Shown in pieces: positions 16,340 through 25,803 of a stretch of DNA of 64,000 nt; the stretch's first letter is position 1; every line of letters begins with the position of its first letter. Under the pieces are notes generated by a model. The model worked only from the letters and a program-made list of their open reading frames with translations, was not told the DNA's origin and made no database searches. Source of the DNA: Catenisphaera adipataccumulans (GTDB lineage Bacteria > Bacillota_I > Bacilli_A > Erysipelotrichales > Erysipelotrichaceae); assembly GCF_014202755.1 (NCBI RefSeq), contig NZ_JACHHK010000003.1, positions 62,001 through 126,000 on the forward strand, given 5' to 3'. The translations under genes and the position numbers were made by a program.

Positions 16340-17914
16340 TTACTTAACTAATAAAGATTCGTTCCAATGTTCATTTGGTTCAACGCCTAAGAAGTCGCAG
16401 ACAGTTGCGGCAATATTACTTAAGCCCATATTATCATCGGTCTTTAATTTACATTTGGCATTGTAAACGATGAACGGAACACGGTTCAATGTGTGCGATG
16501 TTTTTGCTTTCAAAGGCTGGCCTGCTTTCGGCGTTTGATACATTTCATCCGCATTTCCGTGATCGGCTGTGATCAACAGAATTCCATTGACTTTGTCGAC
16601 TGTCTTGATCAGACGGGCCAATGCGATATCAACCGACTCAACACCGATGATCGTCGCATCCAGGTCGCCGGTATGACCGACCATATCTCCATTTGGATAA
16701 TTCGTGCGGTAGAAATCGAATTCTCCGCTTTCGATGGCTTCGCACAATTTATCGGTAATTTCAGCCGATTTCATCCACGGGCGCTGTTCAAACGGAACAA
16801 CATCCGATTTGATCTCTACATACTCTTCCAGATTTTCGTCAAATTTTTCACTGCGGTTGCCGTTCCAGAAATAAGTGACGTGGCCATACTTTTGTGTTTC
16901 ACTGATCGCATATTCACGGATACCGTGTTTGCACAGTTCTTCGGTCAGCGTATATTTAATTTTCGGCGGCTCCGTTAAATAATGCTTCGGGATCTGCAGA
17001 TCGGCATCATACTGAAGCATACCGGCGAATTTCACATTCGGCACTTTCACACGGTCAAATTTATCAAAGCTTTCATCGCCGTCAAATGCCTGCGAAATTT
17101 CCAAAGCACGGTCGCCGCGGAAGTTAAACAGCACGACGCTGTCGCCGTCATCGATCGTTCCGACCGGCTTTCCGTCTTTCGCAATAACGAAGCCCGGCAG
17201 ATCCTGGTCGATCACGCCCAATTCTTTCCGATACGTTTCAATGGCTTCAGTCGCATTGGCAAACTGACGGCCTTCGCCCATGACATGGATCTTCCAGCCT
17301 TTTTCGACCATGCCCCAGTCTGCTTCATAACGGTCCATCGTGATCTGCATACGGCCGCCGCCGCTGGCAATGCAGGCATGGAACTGATCATCATTCAGAT
17401 CGTTCATAAAGTTCTCAATATCATCAACATATTCCAATGCACTGGTATCCGGTACATCACGGCCGTCCAGCAAGGCGTGCACACGTACTTCGGTCAGTCC
17501 TTCTGCTTTTGCTTGTTTGATCAGGGCTTTTAAATGATTGATGTGAGAATGTACGTTGCCGTCTGAAAGCAGACCGATAAAATGCATTTTATGGCCTTTG
17601 GCATTGGCAACCAGCTCTTTCCACGCTTTCGATTGAAAGATCTCTCCGGATTCGATGTTTTCGTTAACTAATTTTGCGCCCTGCGAATAGATCTGGCCGC
17701 AGCCGATCGCATTATGTCCGACCTCGCTGTTACCCATATCTTTATCCGTCGGCAGGCCGACAGCTAAACCATGAGCACGCAGCTGTGTATGCGGGCAAGT
17801 CGCTAATAAATAGTCCAATGTTGGTTTATGCGCTAATTGTACGGCATTTCCCAAATGGGACTCATTGATGCCGACACCATCCATTACCACTAAAATAACA
17901 GGTCTTTTTTCCAT
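16340..17914 (-). CDS. gpmI: 2,3-bisphosphoglycerate-independent phosphoglycerate mutase
   Basis: Interconverts 3- and 2-phosphoglycerate in glycolysis. 524 residues, alkaline-phosphatase superfamily with two metal ions. Visible motifs: VVMDGVG at the N-terminus, the phosphoserine region GNSEVGHNAIG (about 62), GDMVGHTG and TADHGNADEM metal ligands, and the KTSHTLNRVPF end motif. GGAGG lies 9 nt before the ATG. It follows the glycan locus on the same strand, but has its own promoter. Confidence 0.97.
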   Translation of the reverse strand: MEKRPVILVVMDGVGINESHLGNAVQLAHKPTLDYLLATCPHTQLRAHGLAVGLPTDKDMGNSEVGHNAIGCGQIYSQGAKLVNENIESGEIFQSKAWKELVANAKGHKMHFIGLLSDGNVHSHINHLKALIKQAKAEGLTEVRVHALLDGRDVPDTSALEYVDDIENFMNDLNDDQFHACIASGGGRMQITMDRYEADWGMVEKGWKIHVMGEGRQFANATEAIETYRKELGVIDQDLPGFVIAKDGKPVGTIDDGDSVVLFNFRGDRALEISQAFDGDESFDKFDRVKVPNVKFAGMLQYDADLQIPKHYLTEPPKIKYTLTEELCKHGIREYAISETQKYGHVTYFWNGNRSEKFDENLEEYVEIKSDVVPFEQRPWMKSAEITDKLCEAIESGEFDFYRTNYPNGDMVGHTGDLDATIIGVESVDIALARLIKTVDKVNGILLITADHGNADEMYQTPKAGQPLKAKTSHTLNRVPFIVYNAKCKLKTDDNMGLSNIAATVCDFLGVEPNEHWNESLLVK

Positions 17915-17940
17915 TCTATGTTTCCTCCGTTTTCGTTAAT

Positions 17941-17949
17941 AATATACCA
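17941..17949 (-). promoter_or_regulatory. extended -10 promoter of gpmI
   Basis: Minus-strand TGG-TATATT (17941-17949), 26 nt before the gpmI ATG. No terminator was found after the GT61 gene, so readthrough is also possible. Confidence 0.45.
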
Positions 17950-17974
17950 TTATTACGGTAAAAAATCATCCGAT

Positions 17975-19048
17975 TCATCCTTTTTGTTTCAATGCCCGAT
18001 AAATCTTGGCGCCGAATGCATACAACCGGTTTTTCAGATAAACAGAACGGTACCATATTCGGTTCGCATCCGAATGCACAGTTTGATCCAGCGTCAAGCC
18101 GCGTGCGGCACAATATTGTCGGAAATCATCAGTCATCGTCATCCAGAACGGACCTTCGCCCAAATAACGCGGATGCCCGCTGATCGGTTCATAATAAACA
18201 TTGACCAAATCCGGCTGGATCCCAGCAACAGCAGCAGCCATTTCTAAATTTTCATGATACAGACTGGATTTATTGAGCACGACCAAATGCAGCGACGGAG
18301 AACCAAACATACAGTTCAGCGGAATCGTGCCGTTGACACAGACAATTTCATCGGCATGCCGGAACAAGGAAACCTGATCATAAAACGAAAGCTGTTCAGG
18401 ATACCGCACGGCATAACCGTTGGTTACGAACTGATGTTCCAGGACATTTTCGCCGCGTTCGGTCTTTTCGATGCCTGGGATCCGTGAACGTGATAAATAG
18501 ACACGTTTCGGCACATTCAATGTGCGATCGGCTTTTTTTCCGATATACCGAAGCATCTCCAAATATTCCGGTGCAAGGTTCCAGTCTTTATCTTTACCCA
18601 GTGAAGGCAAAAAAACATTGCGGAACTGCATCGGCCGGTCAACGATGATCAGACGTTCCGCATCCACTCCGAGCGTCTGCAGCACCTGCAGGTAATTGCC
18701 GCTGATTTCTTCATGCCGGGTGATCATGGCCACTTTCATATTTTTTTCATGGACCAGCGGCCACATTCGGCCCAGACAGTCGACCAGGTAATGGCCCCAC
18801 TGGCGGATGAAAAAACCAAGAAACATCACATCCTGATCCGCATACGTGCGGTCGATCGGTTCCTCGACCGCACGATCGCCGCCGCGCACCATCCAGTCTC
18901 CGATATATTTGGATGCCTCGACGAATTGCCCGTTGGATCGAAACACCCCGCCGGTTTGATAGTCTGCATCGCTGCGATGCGGTACGATCAGCCCGCCGGG
19001 AATCTGATCGATCTGCACGGTCTGGTTGATTTTTGATTGCAGATTCAT
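17975..19048 (-). CDS. GT61-family (DUF563) glycosyltransferase
   Basis: 357 residues, no membrane segment. Family marks: 'GHYLVDCLGRMWPL' in the middle of the N-terminal half, a nucleotide-binding type region 'RVYLSRSR', and the C-terminal 'ADEIVCVNGTIPLNCMF' block. Members add sugars to surface polysaccharides. Likely transfers one sugar of the repeat unit; donor unknown. Last gene of the flippase operon. Confidence 0.8.
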   Translation of the reverse strand: MNLQSKINQTVQIDQIPGGLIVPHRSDADYQTGGVFRSNGQFVEASKYIGDWMVRGGDRAVEEPIDRTYADQDVMFLGFFIRQWGHYLVDCLGRMWPLVHEKNMKVAMITRHEEISGNYLQVLQTLGVDAERLIIVDRPMQFRNVFLPSLGKDKDWNLAPEYLEMLRYIGKKADRTLNVPKRVYLSRSRIPGIEKTERGENVLEHQFVTNGYAVRYPEQLSFYDQVSLFRHADEIVCVNGTIPLNCMFGSPSLHLVVLNKSSLYHENLEMAAAVAGIQPDLVNVYYEPISGHPRYLGEGPFWMTMTDDFRQYCAARGLTLDQTVHSDANRIWYRSVYLKNRLYAFGAKIYRALKQKG

Positions 19049-19060
19049 ATACCCTCGATC

Positions 19061-20209
19061 CTAGTCAAATTTTCGCTGCTTTTTCGGCAGGGCCAGATAA
19101 CCAGTCAACATCCAGAACGCATTGAAATACAACGTAAACATTAAATCATCAATTAACCCATGCACCGCAAAGATCGTCAGGATCACCAAGGCATCGATTT
19201 TCTTATGCGTGCGCAGTTCATTGGCCAGCCAGGTGGTCAAGGCGCTCAGGACGGTAAAAAACAAGATACCGTATTTCTGCAGATACTGGATATAGAAACA
19301 GTCGACATAGTTGTATACTTTGCCGACATTGCTCGGGATACCGTTGTAATCTAATGCATTGCCGTAATATTCGATCTGGTTGTCCAAGAGATGAAAGCCA
19401 TAGGTATGCAATGAGTCGTGGGCAAACTGCAGACGTCCCTCTAAGATCCCATTCAGCTTGTACATCCAGGCAATCTGCGGATCATAATTCCAGTTGAGCA
19501 CCAAACTTAATCCCAGGCAGAATAAAAAAGAAAACACCATAACGATCTGTATCTTTTTCGCTTTGGATAAAAAAGAAGGTTTATGCTTGCGCACCGCAAA
19601 ATAGACAAGCAGCACACATGTAAAGCCAAAGGACAATCGCGATCTTGTCAGCACATATAGTCCATAGGCACCGGCTGCCAGCAGGATCAATTCGATCCAG
19701 GTGATTTTTCTGGAACGTATATAGCACCACATCGCGGCACAGTTAAAATAAATGGCAGAAGCCACCAGCGCGCCCGTAAAGCCCAAATAATGCCGAGTGC
19801 GATGACTGTCAATCTTAATATAGTCTAGGATCACGCCCATATAGGCAGCCGCCATTGTCGTTGCCATGGACAGTGCCACAGCAGCCAGGCAGACTTTCAG
19901 GATCTTATCAAATTTCGTATGCCGGGCACAGAAAGTCAGAAAGCAGGAATACGCCACGGTTGTATCTGTAAAGCGCATCGCCATATACATCATGAACAAC
20001 GTGATCAGGATCGCGATATAGTCTCGTTTGGTATATTCTTTGACGTACTGCAGTTCCCGGATCGCGATGGCCGCCATGCACAGCACGGATAAAATCGTAT
20101 AAAAACCGACGATCCGCTCATGCAGGAAAGACCAGCGATAGACTGAAAAATATGTCCAGATCGCAAACGGTATCAAAAACCAGAGATCATTTCTTGTTTC
20201 TTTACGCAT
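19061..20209 (-). CDS. Wzy-like polysaccharide polymerase (polytopic membrane protein)
   Basis: 382 residues with about ten membrane helices and one larger external loop (about 255-310) containing many Tyr/Asn/His and charged residues. That topology and a neighbouring flippase fit an O-antigen/capsule polymerase, which joins lipid-linked repeat units outside the membrane. Polymerases share little sequence, so this is a call from topology and context. Overlaps the next GT gene by 8 nt. Confidence 0.65.
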   Translation of the reverse strand: MRKETRNDLWFLIPFAIWTYFSVYRWSFLHERIVGFYTILSVLCMAAIAIRELQYVKEYTKRDYIAILITLFMMYMAMRFTDTTVAYSCFLTFCARHTKFDKILKVCLAAVALSMATTMAAAYMGVILDYIKIDSHRTRHYLGFTGALVASAIYFNCAAMWCYIRSRKITWIELILLAAGAYGLYVLTRSRLSFGFTCVLLVYFAVRKHKPSFLSKAKKIQIVMVFSFLFCLGLSLVLNWNYDPQIAWMYKLNGILEGRLQFAHDSLHTYGFHLLDNQIEYYGNALDYNGIPSNVGKVYNYVDCFYIQYLQKYGILFFTVLSALTTWLANELRTHKKIDALVILTIFAVHGLIDDLMFTLYFNAFWMLTGYLALPKKQRKFD

Positions 20210-21254
20210 GTTCTGCCTCTTTTCTTAAGTATTTCACAGCGGTACGCACTGCTGTCTTTGAGAATACACCGGCACGTGCCCGATCACCGACGGCCTGGGC
20301 ATTCTTACGCATCTGTGCATATTGGTCCGGCGTGATCTTTGCCAATTCACTATGTAGGTCGTTCAGATCATGCAGGACGATTCCGACCCCATTCTTTTTC
20401 ACAAAATCAGCGATCGCCGCTTCCTGCCAGACGATGGCCGGCATACCGGCCGCCATGTACAGCGACAGCTTATGAGGATTGTTATAGCGTTCATAAGCGC
20501 CATAGCGTCCGGCACACGTATCGGTCGTATCACCGTCCCAGATCAGACCGAACCTTGAATGAAAGCAGTCAACGATCTCATCCGGATCTTTCGTGCCTTG
20601 GTAATGATGATTATCATGTTCGACATGTTTCTTGTCCCAGCCTTTTCCAAAGACTTCAAAGGTCACTTCTGGATTGCGGTTCATCGCTTTATATAAGAAT
20701 TTGGATTTTTCATATTCCAGATTGCCCGCAAACCCGATGTCGTACCGCAATGGTTTTTCCTTTGGTTCCTCTGCCAGATAATCAAATAAATTCAAGTCGA
20801 CGATCGGGCGGGTACAGCCATTTTCAGTCAGCCATTGATGCATGAACCGATTATGAGCAATGATCACAGAAAACGTATTCAGCCGGCTGATTTCTTCTTT
20901 GATCGCCTCGCGGTTGTCACCGCCGATCCGCAGGCTGTTCAGATCATGGATATAAACGATCGTACGATGGGCAGACGCAAATTGATAAAGGCGCTTGATC
21001 AGCGGCGGCAGAATATATTCCGGATACTGCATGATATAGATGGATCGCGGGTCTTCTTTTTTCAAACGATGCATCGCCCTTTGATAAAACAAGATCCGCG
21101 AAATGTATTTCTTCGTGTTGTAGTTGCCAAAAAAATAGATTGGATAGGCCGAAAAGATCCGGTCAATATCACTGCGTGCCTTCGATCCGGCATTAAATTT
21201 GGTCAAAGCCGAACGGCTCTGCGTATCGTCCAATACGATGATTTTTTCTTTCAT
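20202..21254 (-). CDS. Gtf3/galactofuranosyltransferase-like glycosyltransferase
   Basis: 350 residues, GT-B-like. The C-terminal motif 'YNNPHKLSLYMAAGMPAIVW' followed by 'AAIADFVKKNGVGI' is characteristic of the Gtf3/β-1,6-galactofuranosyltransferase group. No UDP-galactopyranose mutase is present in the window, so a Galf donor is not supported here; glucose or another sugar is equally possible. Start: two ATGs in tandem (21257, 21254). I use 21254, where AGGA has 6-nt spacing; either overlaps the flippase stop by 1-4 nt. Confidence 0.78.
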   Translation of the reverse strand: MKEKIIVLDDTQSRSALTKFNAGSKARSDIDRIFSAYPIYFFGNYNTKKYISRILFYQRAMHRLKKEDPRSIYIMQYPEYILPPLIKRLYQFASAHRTIVYIHDLNSLRIGGDNREAIKEEISRLNTFSVIIAHNRFMHQWLTENGCTRPIVDLNLFDYLAEEPKEKPLRYDIGFAGNLEYEKSKFLYKAMNRNPEVTFEVFGKGWDKKHVEHDNHHYQGTKDPDEIVDCFHSRFGLIWDGDTTDTCAGRYGAYERYNNPHKLSLYMAAGMPAIVWQEAAIADFVKKNGVGIVLHDLNDLHSELAKITPDQYAQMRKNAQAVGDRARAGVFSKTAVRTAVKYLRKEAEHA

Positions 21255-22729
21255 CATGCTTCCTTTCTGCGCATCAGCCACTGATGCACTTGTTTTTGAA
21301 ATGTTAAGACCAGCGGTTCTTTCAGCAGGAGCAGCACCGCAAGATAGACAACGAAAAATAAAATGCAGGAAATCGCCAGGATCAAGAAACTGTTCCAGCG
21401 CAATGAGGAAACCAGTTCCAGATGCCGGCAGAAGACGGAAAGGATTGCTGCGGCTGCATTGGCCGTCAACAGCTTGCCGTAAGGGATCCGTTTCAGCAGT
21501 TTGCGGATCATCGGTTTCGTATAATGATATTGTACCCCAAGCACGACCGCTTCGGCTGCTAATGTACCAATGGCAGCGCCGGCAGAGGCCAAATGCGGGA
21601 TCAACAGCAGATTGATCACAAAATCGACGGCTGCGCCGGCAATTTCGGAATACAGCACATACATTTCATTGCCGGTCGGCACCAGGATCTGCATCCCGAT
21701 GATATTGGTCAGACCAATAAAAATCAACGTCGGCATCACGATCTGCATCGGCAGGATGGACCCGGTAAATTCTGCACTGGAAATAAAATAAATGCCCTGC
21801 GAAGCAAAAAGGACTGTATAAACGGCCAGCGGCACAGCGACCAGCCAGACAAAATGCAGAGCATCCTGCGCGATCGCACGAAACCGTTTCATGTCGCCCT
21901 GCCCAATGTAATAAGAAGCCCGCGGCAGCATCACCGTGCCCAATGAAGTTACAAGGCTGACCAGGATGTTCTTGATCTTGACAGCCATCTGATAATAACC
22001 AACATCGACATTGGTTTTCATGAAACCAAGCATGACAATATCCAGATTCGTATAGATGGTCGTGGCACAGGACATCGCAAAAAAGATGCCCACATGACGC
22101 AGATGTTTACGAAAATGATAATGACCGACCGGTTTTAAGTCGATGAATTTATGCGCATAAAAAAAGTTAGCCAGCGACGAGCCGTAGGAAGCAAAAATCG
22201 AAAGACCGCCGTAAATGATATAATCACTTTTCGCATGCACCAGCAGAAGCATGGCAACGACAGAAATCGTTTTACAAACCACGGACCACACCGTGATGAA
22301 CGTGTATTCTTCCAATCCCTGATACATCCAGTTCATGCCGATGCAGTTGAGCCAGACCATACTGCCGACAACGATAAACAGTGTTTTCTCATCTTTCATC
22401 TGCGGAACAGTAAACAGCAGGATGAAGAACACAATGTAGGAAAGGATCATCATCACGATGTTGATGATCAATAACTCCTGCACAGTCTTGGTCAAGGCTT
22501 TTTTATCATCACGAGCCAGCGCACAGGCACGAATACCATAGGTCGGGATACCCAGCTGCGCAAACATCGTAAAATAGGTCGCAATGCTCGTGGCAAATGA
22601 AACGCTGCCCATCCCGGACGGGGAAAGGATCGGTGAGACATACGGATACGTGATCAACGGAAATATGAACGCCGACATCGTCAGCAGCGTATTCATGAGA
22701 AAGTTTTTCTTTACTGATTTTTGTTCCAT
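21254..22729 (-). CDS. Wzx-like lipid-linked oligosaccharide flippase
   Basis: About 491 residues and roughly 14 membrane helices, starting 'MEQKSVKKNFLMNTLLTMSAF' at 22729, the typical start of polysaccharide flippases of the MATE/MOP superfamily; 'GMGSVSFATSIATYFTMFA' lies in the first loop-helix. It would turn undecaprenyl-PP-oligosaccharide to the outer face for polymerisation. The longer frame to 22771 has no support and would cover the promoter. First gene of its transcript; the predicted 5' leader is under 10 nt and has no clear SD. Confidence 0.88.
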   Translation of the reverse strand: MEQKSVKKNFLMNTLLTMSAFIFPLITYPYVSPILSPSGMGSVSFATSIATYFTMFAQLGIPTYGIRACALARDDKKALTKTVQELLIINIVMMILSYIVFFILLFTVPQMKDEKTLFIVVGSMVWLNCIGMNWMYQGLEEYTFITVWSVVCKTISVVAMLLLVHAKSDYIIYGGLSIFASYGSSLANFFYAHKFIDLKPVGHYHFRKHLRHVGIFFAMSCATTIYTNLDIVMLGFMKTNVDVGYYQMAVKIKNILVSLVTSLGTVMLPRASYYIGQGDMKRFRAIAQDALHFVWLVAVPLAVYTVLFASQGIYFISSAEFTGSILPMQIVMPTLIFIGLTNIIGMQILVPTGNEMYVLYSEIAGAAVDFVINLLLIPHLASAGAAIGTLAAEAVVLGVQYHYTKPMIRKLLKRIPYGKLLTANAAAAILSVFCRHLELVSSLRWNSFLILAISCILFFVVYLAVLLLLKEPLVLTFQKQVHQWLMRRKEA

Positions 22730-22742
22730 AATAACTATTCTA

Positions 22743-22771
22743 TTTTTATGCGAATCTGCGCCATTTGTCAA
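22743..22771 (-). promoter_or_regulatory. promoter of the flippase operon
   Basis: Minus-strand TTGACA (22766-22771), 17-bp spacer, TAAAAA (22743-22748). TAGAAT at 22737-22742 is an alternative -10. Either gives a leader of about 0-7 nt. The -35 directly follows the T run of the preceding terminator. Confidence 0.55.
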
Positions 22772-22798
22772 GAAAAGGAGAGATCAATGACCTCTCCT
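22772..22798 (-). terminator. terminator holding the stop codon of the upstream GT2 gene
   Basis: Minus-strand arms AGGAGAG/CTCTCCT followed by TTTTCTT. The TGA stop (22784-22786) is in the loop and the 5' arm is coding sequence. Confidence 0.75.
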
Positions 22799-23791
22799 GA
22801 ATCGATTACGGATAAAGAACACTGTGTACACTGCTTTGGAAAGATGCAGACGGATCAAGAATTCATAACACTTTAGTTTGAACGGCAGTTCATCGTGCTG
22901 GATCTCTTTCTCATGAGCGAGAAAATACGGTTGTTTCAAAAACTTCTGCACATGCATCCAGCCTTCGCGATAATGCGGTGCTTTGCTTTCGTTGTTGATC
23001 AGACCAAACCACAATCCCAGCAGAAAATGCATCATATCCGCCGGCGGGATCACATAATGATTCCGTCCGGAAATATATTCCAGATCCTGCACATAATGAA
23101 TCGTGTCAGCGGCAAAGTGCGGATGATAACGGCGCATGGCCGAACCGCTGCGCAGCAGATAATTCATCAGCAGATCCGGGCAGAACCGCACCGTACGGAT
23201 GCATTCCAGGTACGACACGACAAACAGGCCGTCTTCGCCGATCTCCCTTTCCGGCAGGAACGTCACATCCTGATCCTGCAGGACATCCGTACGAAAGATC
23301 TTATTCCACACTTCCGGCGTACATTCTTTCTGCAGCCGATAGTGCAGAAAATCAATGATTCCTTGGTGCGGCCGTAAACGCATGGGTTCCCGATTTGGTG
23401 CATAGCTGTATTTCATATTGTGCTTTTCATCCACGGCCCGATAGCCAAAACAGAGCAATTCTGTCGGTTCGCTCAGCTCACTGCGGATTGTCTCAATATA
23501 ATTCGGTGCAGCGGTGTCGTCCCCGTCGATGAAGGTAATATATTCGCTGTCGGCAAGCGAAATGCCCGCATTGCGTGCAGCACTGACACCGGCATTTTCT
23601 TGATACACATATTTGATCTGCGGATTTTTACAGAAAGATTTGATTTCAGCTTTCGAGCCATCCGTGCTGCCGTCATCGATCACCAGTACCTGCACATCCG
23701 GCGTCAGTTGATCCGCTAAACTGCCCAGACATTTTTCGATATATGATTCCAGGTTATAGACGGTCACCACAATCGTCAATAACGTTTTCAT
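22784..23791 (-). CDS. GT2 (GT-A) glycosyltransferase
   Basis: 335 residues. N-terminal GT-A domain (1-210) with the family start LTIVVTVYN, VIDDGSTDGS, NAGVSAARNAGI and the metal-binding DXD in FIDGDDTA (about 92). A W-x-K-I-F acceptor-side motif (EVWNKIFRTDVL) and 'EDGLFVVSYLE' catalytic-base region follow. The helical C-terminus is unassigned. Last gene of the rml operon; 1 nt after rmlD. Confidence 0.88.
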   Translation of the reverse strand: MKTLLTIVVTVYNLESYIEKCLGSLADQLTPDVQVLVIDDGSTDGSKAEIKSFCKNPQIKYVYQENAGVSAARNAGISLADSEYITFIDGDDTAAPNYIETIRSELSEPTELLCFGYRAVDEKHNMKYSYAPNREPMRLRPHQGIIDFLHYRLQKECTPEVWNKIFRTDVLQDQDVTFLPEREIGEDGLFVVSYLECIRTVRFCPDLLMNYLLRSGSAMRRYHPHFAADTIHYVQDLEYISGRNHYVIPPADMMHFLLGLWFGLINNESKAPHYREGWMHVQKFLKQPYFLAHEKEIQHDELPFKLKCYEFLIRLHLSKAVYTVFFIRNRFRRGH

Positions 23792-23792
23792 T

Positions 23793-24638
23793 TTAGTCGT
23801 TCAGCTCTTTTAAATACCGGGCCAGTGCATCATGCCAATCCGGCAGACGCTTAAAACCGTGATCATCCAGTTCGGTCTGGTTCATGCGGCTGTTTTTCGG
23901 ACGGGTCGCTTTAGTCGGAAATTGTGAACTGTCAACTGGGTTGACTTTGACATCCATTCCGGCCTGGCGGAAGATTTCACAGGCAAAGTCGTACCAGCTG
24001 ATGAAATCGCCGGAATTGGTCGCATGATATGTGCCGTAGGCATCGGTCTGGATCATATCAACGACCAGACGTGCCAGATCATACGTATAGGTCACCATGC
24101 CAATTTGATCATTCACGACATTTAGTTCATCGTGATCTTTGCCTAATCGAAGCATCGTTTTGATGAAGTTGTTGCCATTCTTGCCGAATACCCAGGAAAT
24201 CCGGATGATGAAATGCTTCGGATACGCTTCCACAGCCAGTTCACCTTCGTATTTGGTCTGGCCGTATACATTCAGCGGATGGCGTTCATCGTATTCTTTC
24301 CACGGCCGCGTGCCTTGGCCGTCAAAAACATAATCGGTCGAAAAATACATCACTGGAATGTCCAGTTTCCGGCAGACATCGACAATGTTCTGGGTTCCCT
24401 GTGCATTGACTTTCCGGACCACATCGATCATGTCCTCTGCTTTATCCACAGCTGTCCAGGCAGCACAATGCACAACAGCATCATAATGACCGGCCGTGAT
24501 CACCTGATCGACTTGTTCTGCATCTGTGATATCCATCTCATCGATATCAACACCGACGGCTTCGATGCCGCGCTTTTCGGCTTCGTTGACGACATCATAA
24601 CCTAATTGTCCTTTATATCCTGTTACAAGTAGTTTCAT
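23793..24638 (-). CDS. rmlD: dTDP-4-dehydrorhamnose reductase
   Basis: Last step of dTDP-L-rhamnose synthesis: reduces dTDP-4-keto-L-rhamnose with NAD(P)H. 281 residues, SDR fold: nucleotide motif VTGYKGQLGYD, STDYVFDG with the catalytic Thr, and YGQTKYEGE with Tyr and Lys. ATG at 24638 is chosen (GGAGG 8 nt upstream, family N-terminus); the longer frame to 24749 reads inside the upstream GT gene. Overlaps that gene by 26 nt. Confidence 0.95.
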   Translation of the reverse strand: MKLLVTGYKGQLGYDVVNEAEKRGIEAVGVDIDEMDITDAEQVDQVITAGHYDAVVHCAAWTAVDKAEDMIDVVRKVNAQGTQNIVDVCRKLDIPVMYFSTDYVFDGQGTRPWKEYDERHPLNVYGQTKYEGELAVEAYPKHFIIRISWVFGKNGNNFIKTMLRLGKDHDELNVVNDQIGMVTYTYDLARLVVDMIQTDAYGTYHATNSGDFISWYDFACEIFRQAGMDVKVNPVDSSQFPTKATRPKNSRMNQTELDDHGFKRLPDWHDALARYLKELND

Positions 24639-25803
24639 TCCAGTTTTCCTCCAATTGATAATTTCCTTTTTCCGCATTTTCCAATATATACAGCCAATGC
24701 CGGCGGGCCTGCGTTTTGCCGAATTCGGCAGCGTTCTGTTTGGCTGCATAAGACATGGCTCTCATTCGTTCTCGATCATTTAACAATTCTGCTGTCTTCT
24801 GAACGAACTGATCCTCGCTTTGACAAATATATCCATCCTGACCATCGTGGATCACTTCATACACACCAGGGCCCCAATCGGTCGAAATAGTCGGAACGCC
24901 GAACGCTTTGGCTTCGATGATCGAAAGCGAAAGCCCTTCAAAATCCGAAGTCTGCCAATGCAGTGCATATTGATTGTAGATGGTTTTATCCTTTGTGAAA
25001 CCTTTCATCGTCACACACGATGTCAAATCATGGCTTCGGATCCATTCACGCATCTTTTCTTCCTTCGGCCCGGTACCATAGATATCCAGCTGAAACGCAA
25101 CGCCGCGCTTTTTTAGCGCTTCTGCACAGCGCAGCATCCGTTCCGGATTTTTCTGCGTATTTAACCGTCCCATAAATAAGATCCGATGACTGCGGGTTGG
25201 TGCATCGATCTGCAGCAAGCTGTCATATTTGGTTTCGTCAAAAAAATTGTACACATAATGCGCATTCATGGTCGGCATGGCTTTCTTCATATCGGCTTTG
25301 GTGCGGAAGATGGTCAATGCCGGCTTTTTCATCAACGATGCCTGGATCCTGCCGAGTTTGTTCTTGCCGAAAAAATATTCATAAAAAACGTGAACTTCCA
25401 AAATAAATGTTCTCGCTTTTGGTATAAAACGGGCAGCTGCCGGCGATACCGCGATGAGAATATCATCAGAGCGCAGGTGTTTTTTCATCCGGCGGCCGGC
25501 GGCCGGTGCCGCAGCTAAATACAGAAAAATCGAATACAATATATTCAGCACCTGCAGAAGATGACCTTGTTTCAATAAAGGTTTGATCTTGGCATAGCGG
25601 ATATCGGTATGATGCCGAAATAAATTGATGATCGGCGTATCCGGATAACGCTCATTCTGCGAATAACCGCAGTTGAAAACGCTGATGATGCAAAAGTCAT
25701 AGCGGTCTTGAAGCAGCGGGATCAACGCCTGATAGGTCACTGACAGACCGCCGGCCTCCGGGTGCGGCAATATATCAAATACCAGTACGATTCGTCGTTT
25801 CAT
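24613..25803 (-). CDS. GT4-family glycosyltransferase
   Basis: 396 residues, GT-B fold. N-terminal acceptor domain begins 'RIVLVFDILPHPEAGGL'. The C-terminal donor domain has the GT4 signature ILFMGRLNTQKNPERML, IYGTGPKEEKM, and the E-x7-E type 'EGLSLSIIEAKAFGVPTIST'. Retaining transferase using a nucleotide sugar. Its start overlaps the licD end by 4 nt and its end overlaps rmlD. Confidence 0.9.
   Translation of the reverse strand: MKRRIVLVFDILPHPEAGGLSVTYQALIPLLQDRYDFCIISVFNCGYSQNERYPDTPIINLFRHHTDIRYAKIKPLLKQGHLLQVLNILYSIFLYLAAAPAAGRRMKKHLRSDDILIAVSPAAARFIPKARTFILEVHVFYEYFFGKNKLGRIQASLMKKPALTIFRTKADMKKAMPTMNAHYVYNFFDETKYDSLLQIDAPTRSHRILFMGRLNTQKNPERMLRCAEALKKRGVAFQLDIYGTGPKEEKMREWIRSHDLTSCVTMKGFTKDKTIYNQYALHWQTSDFEGLSLSIIEAKAFGVPTISTDWGPGVYEVIHDGQDGYICQSEDQFVQKTAELLNDRERMRAMSYAAKQNAAEFGKTQARRHWLYILENAEKGNYQLEENWNETTCNRI

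Noticed and set aside
17915-17974. Terminator after the GT61 gene
   Set aside because: The only inverted repeat (TACC...GGTA) is too short and is part of the gpmI promoter region.
20202-21254. Galactofuranose in the polysaccharide, from the galactofuranosyltransferase-like gene
   Set aside because: No UDP-galactopyranose mutase is present in the window, and the family also uses other donors.
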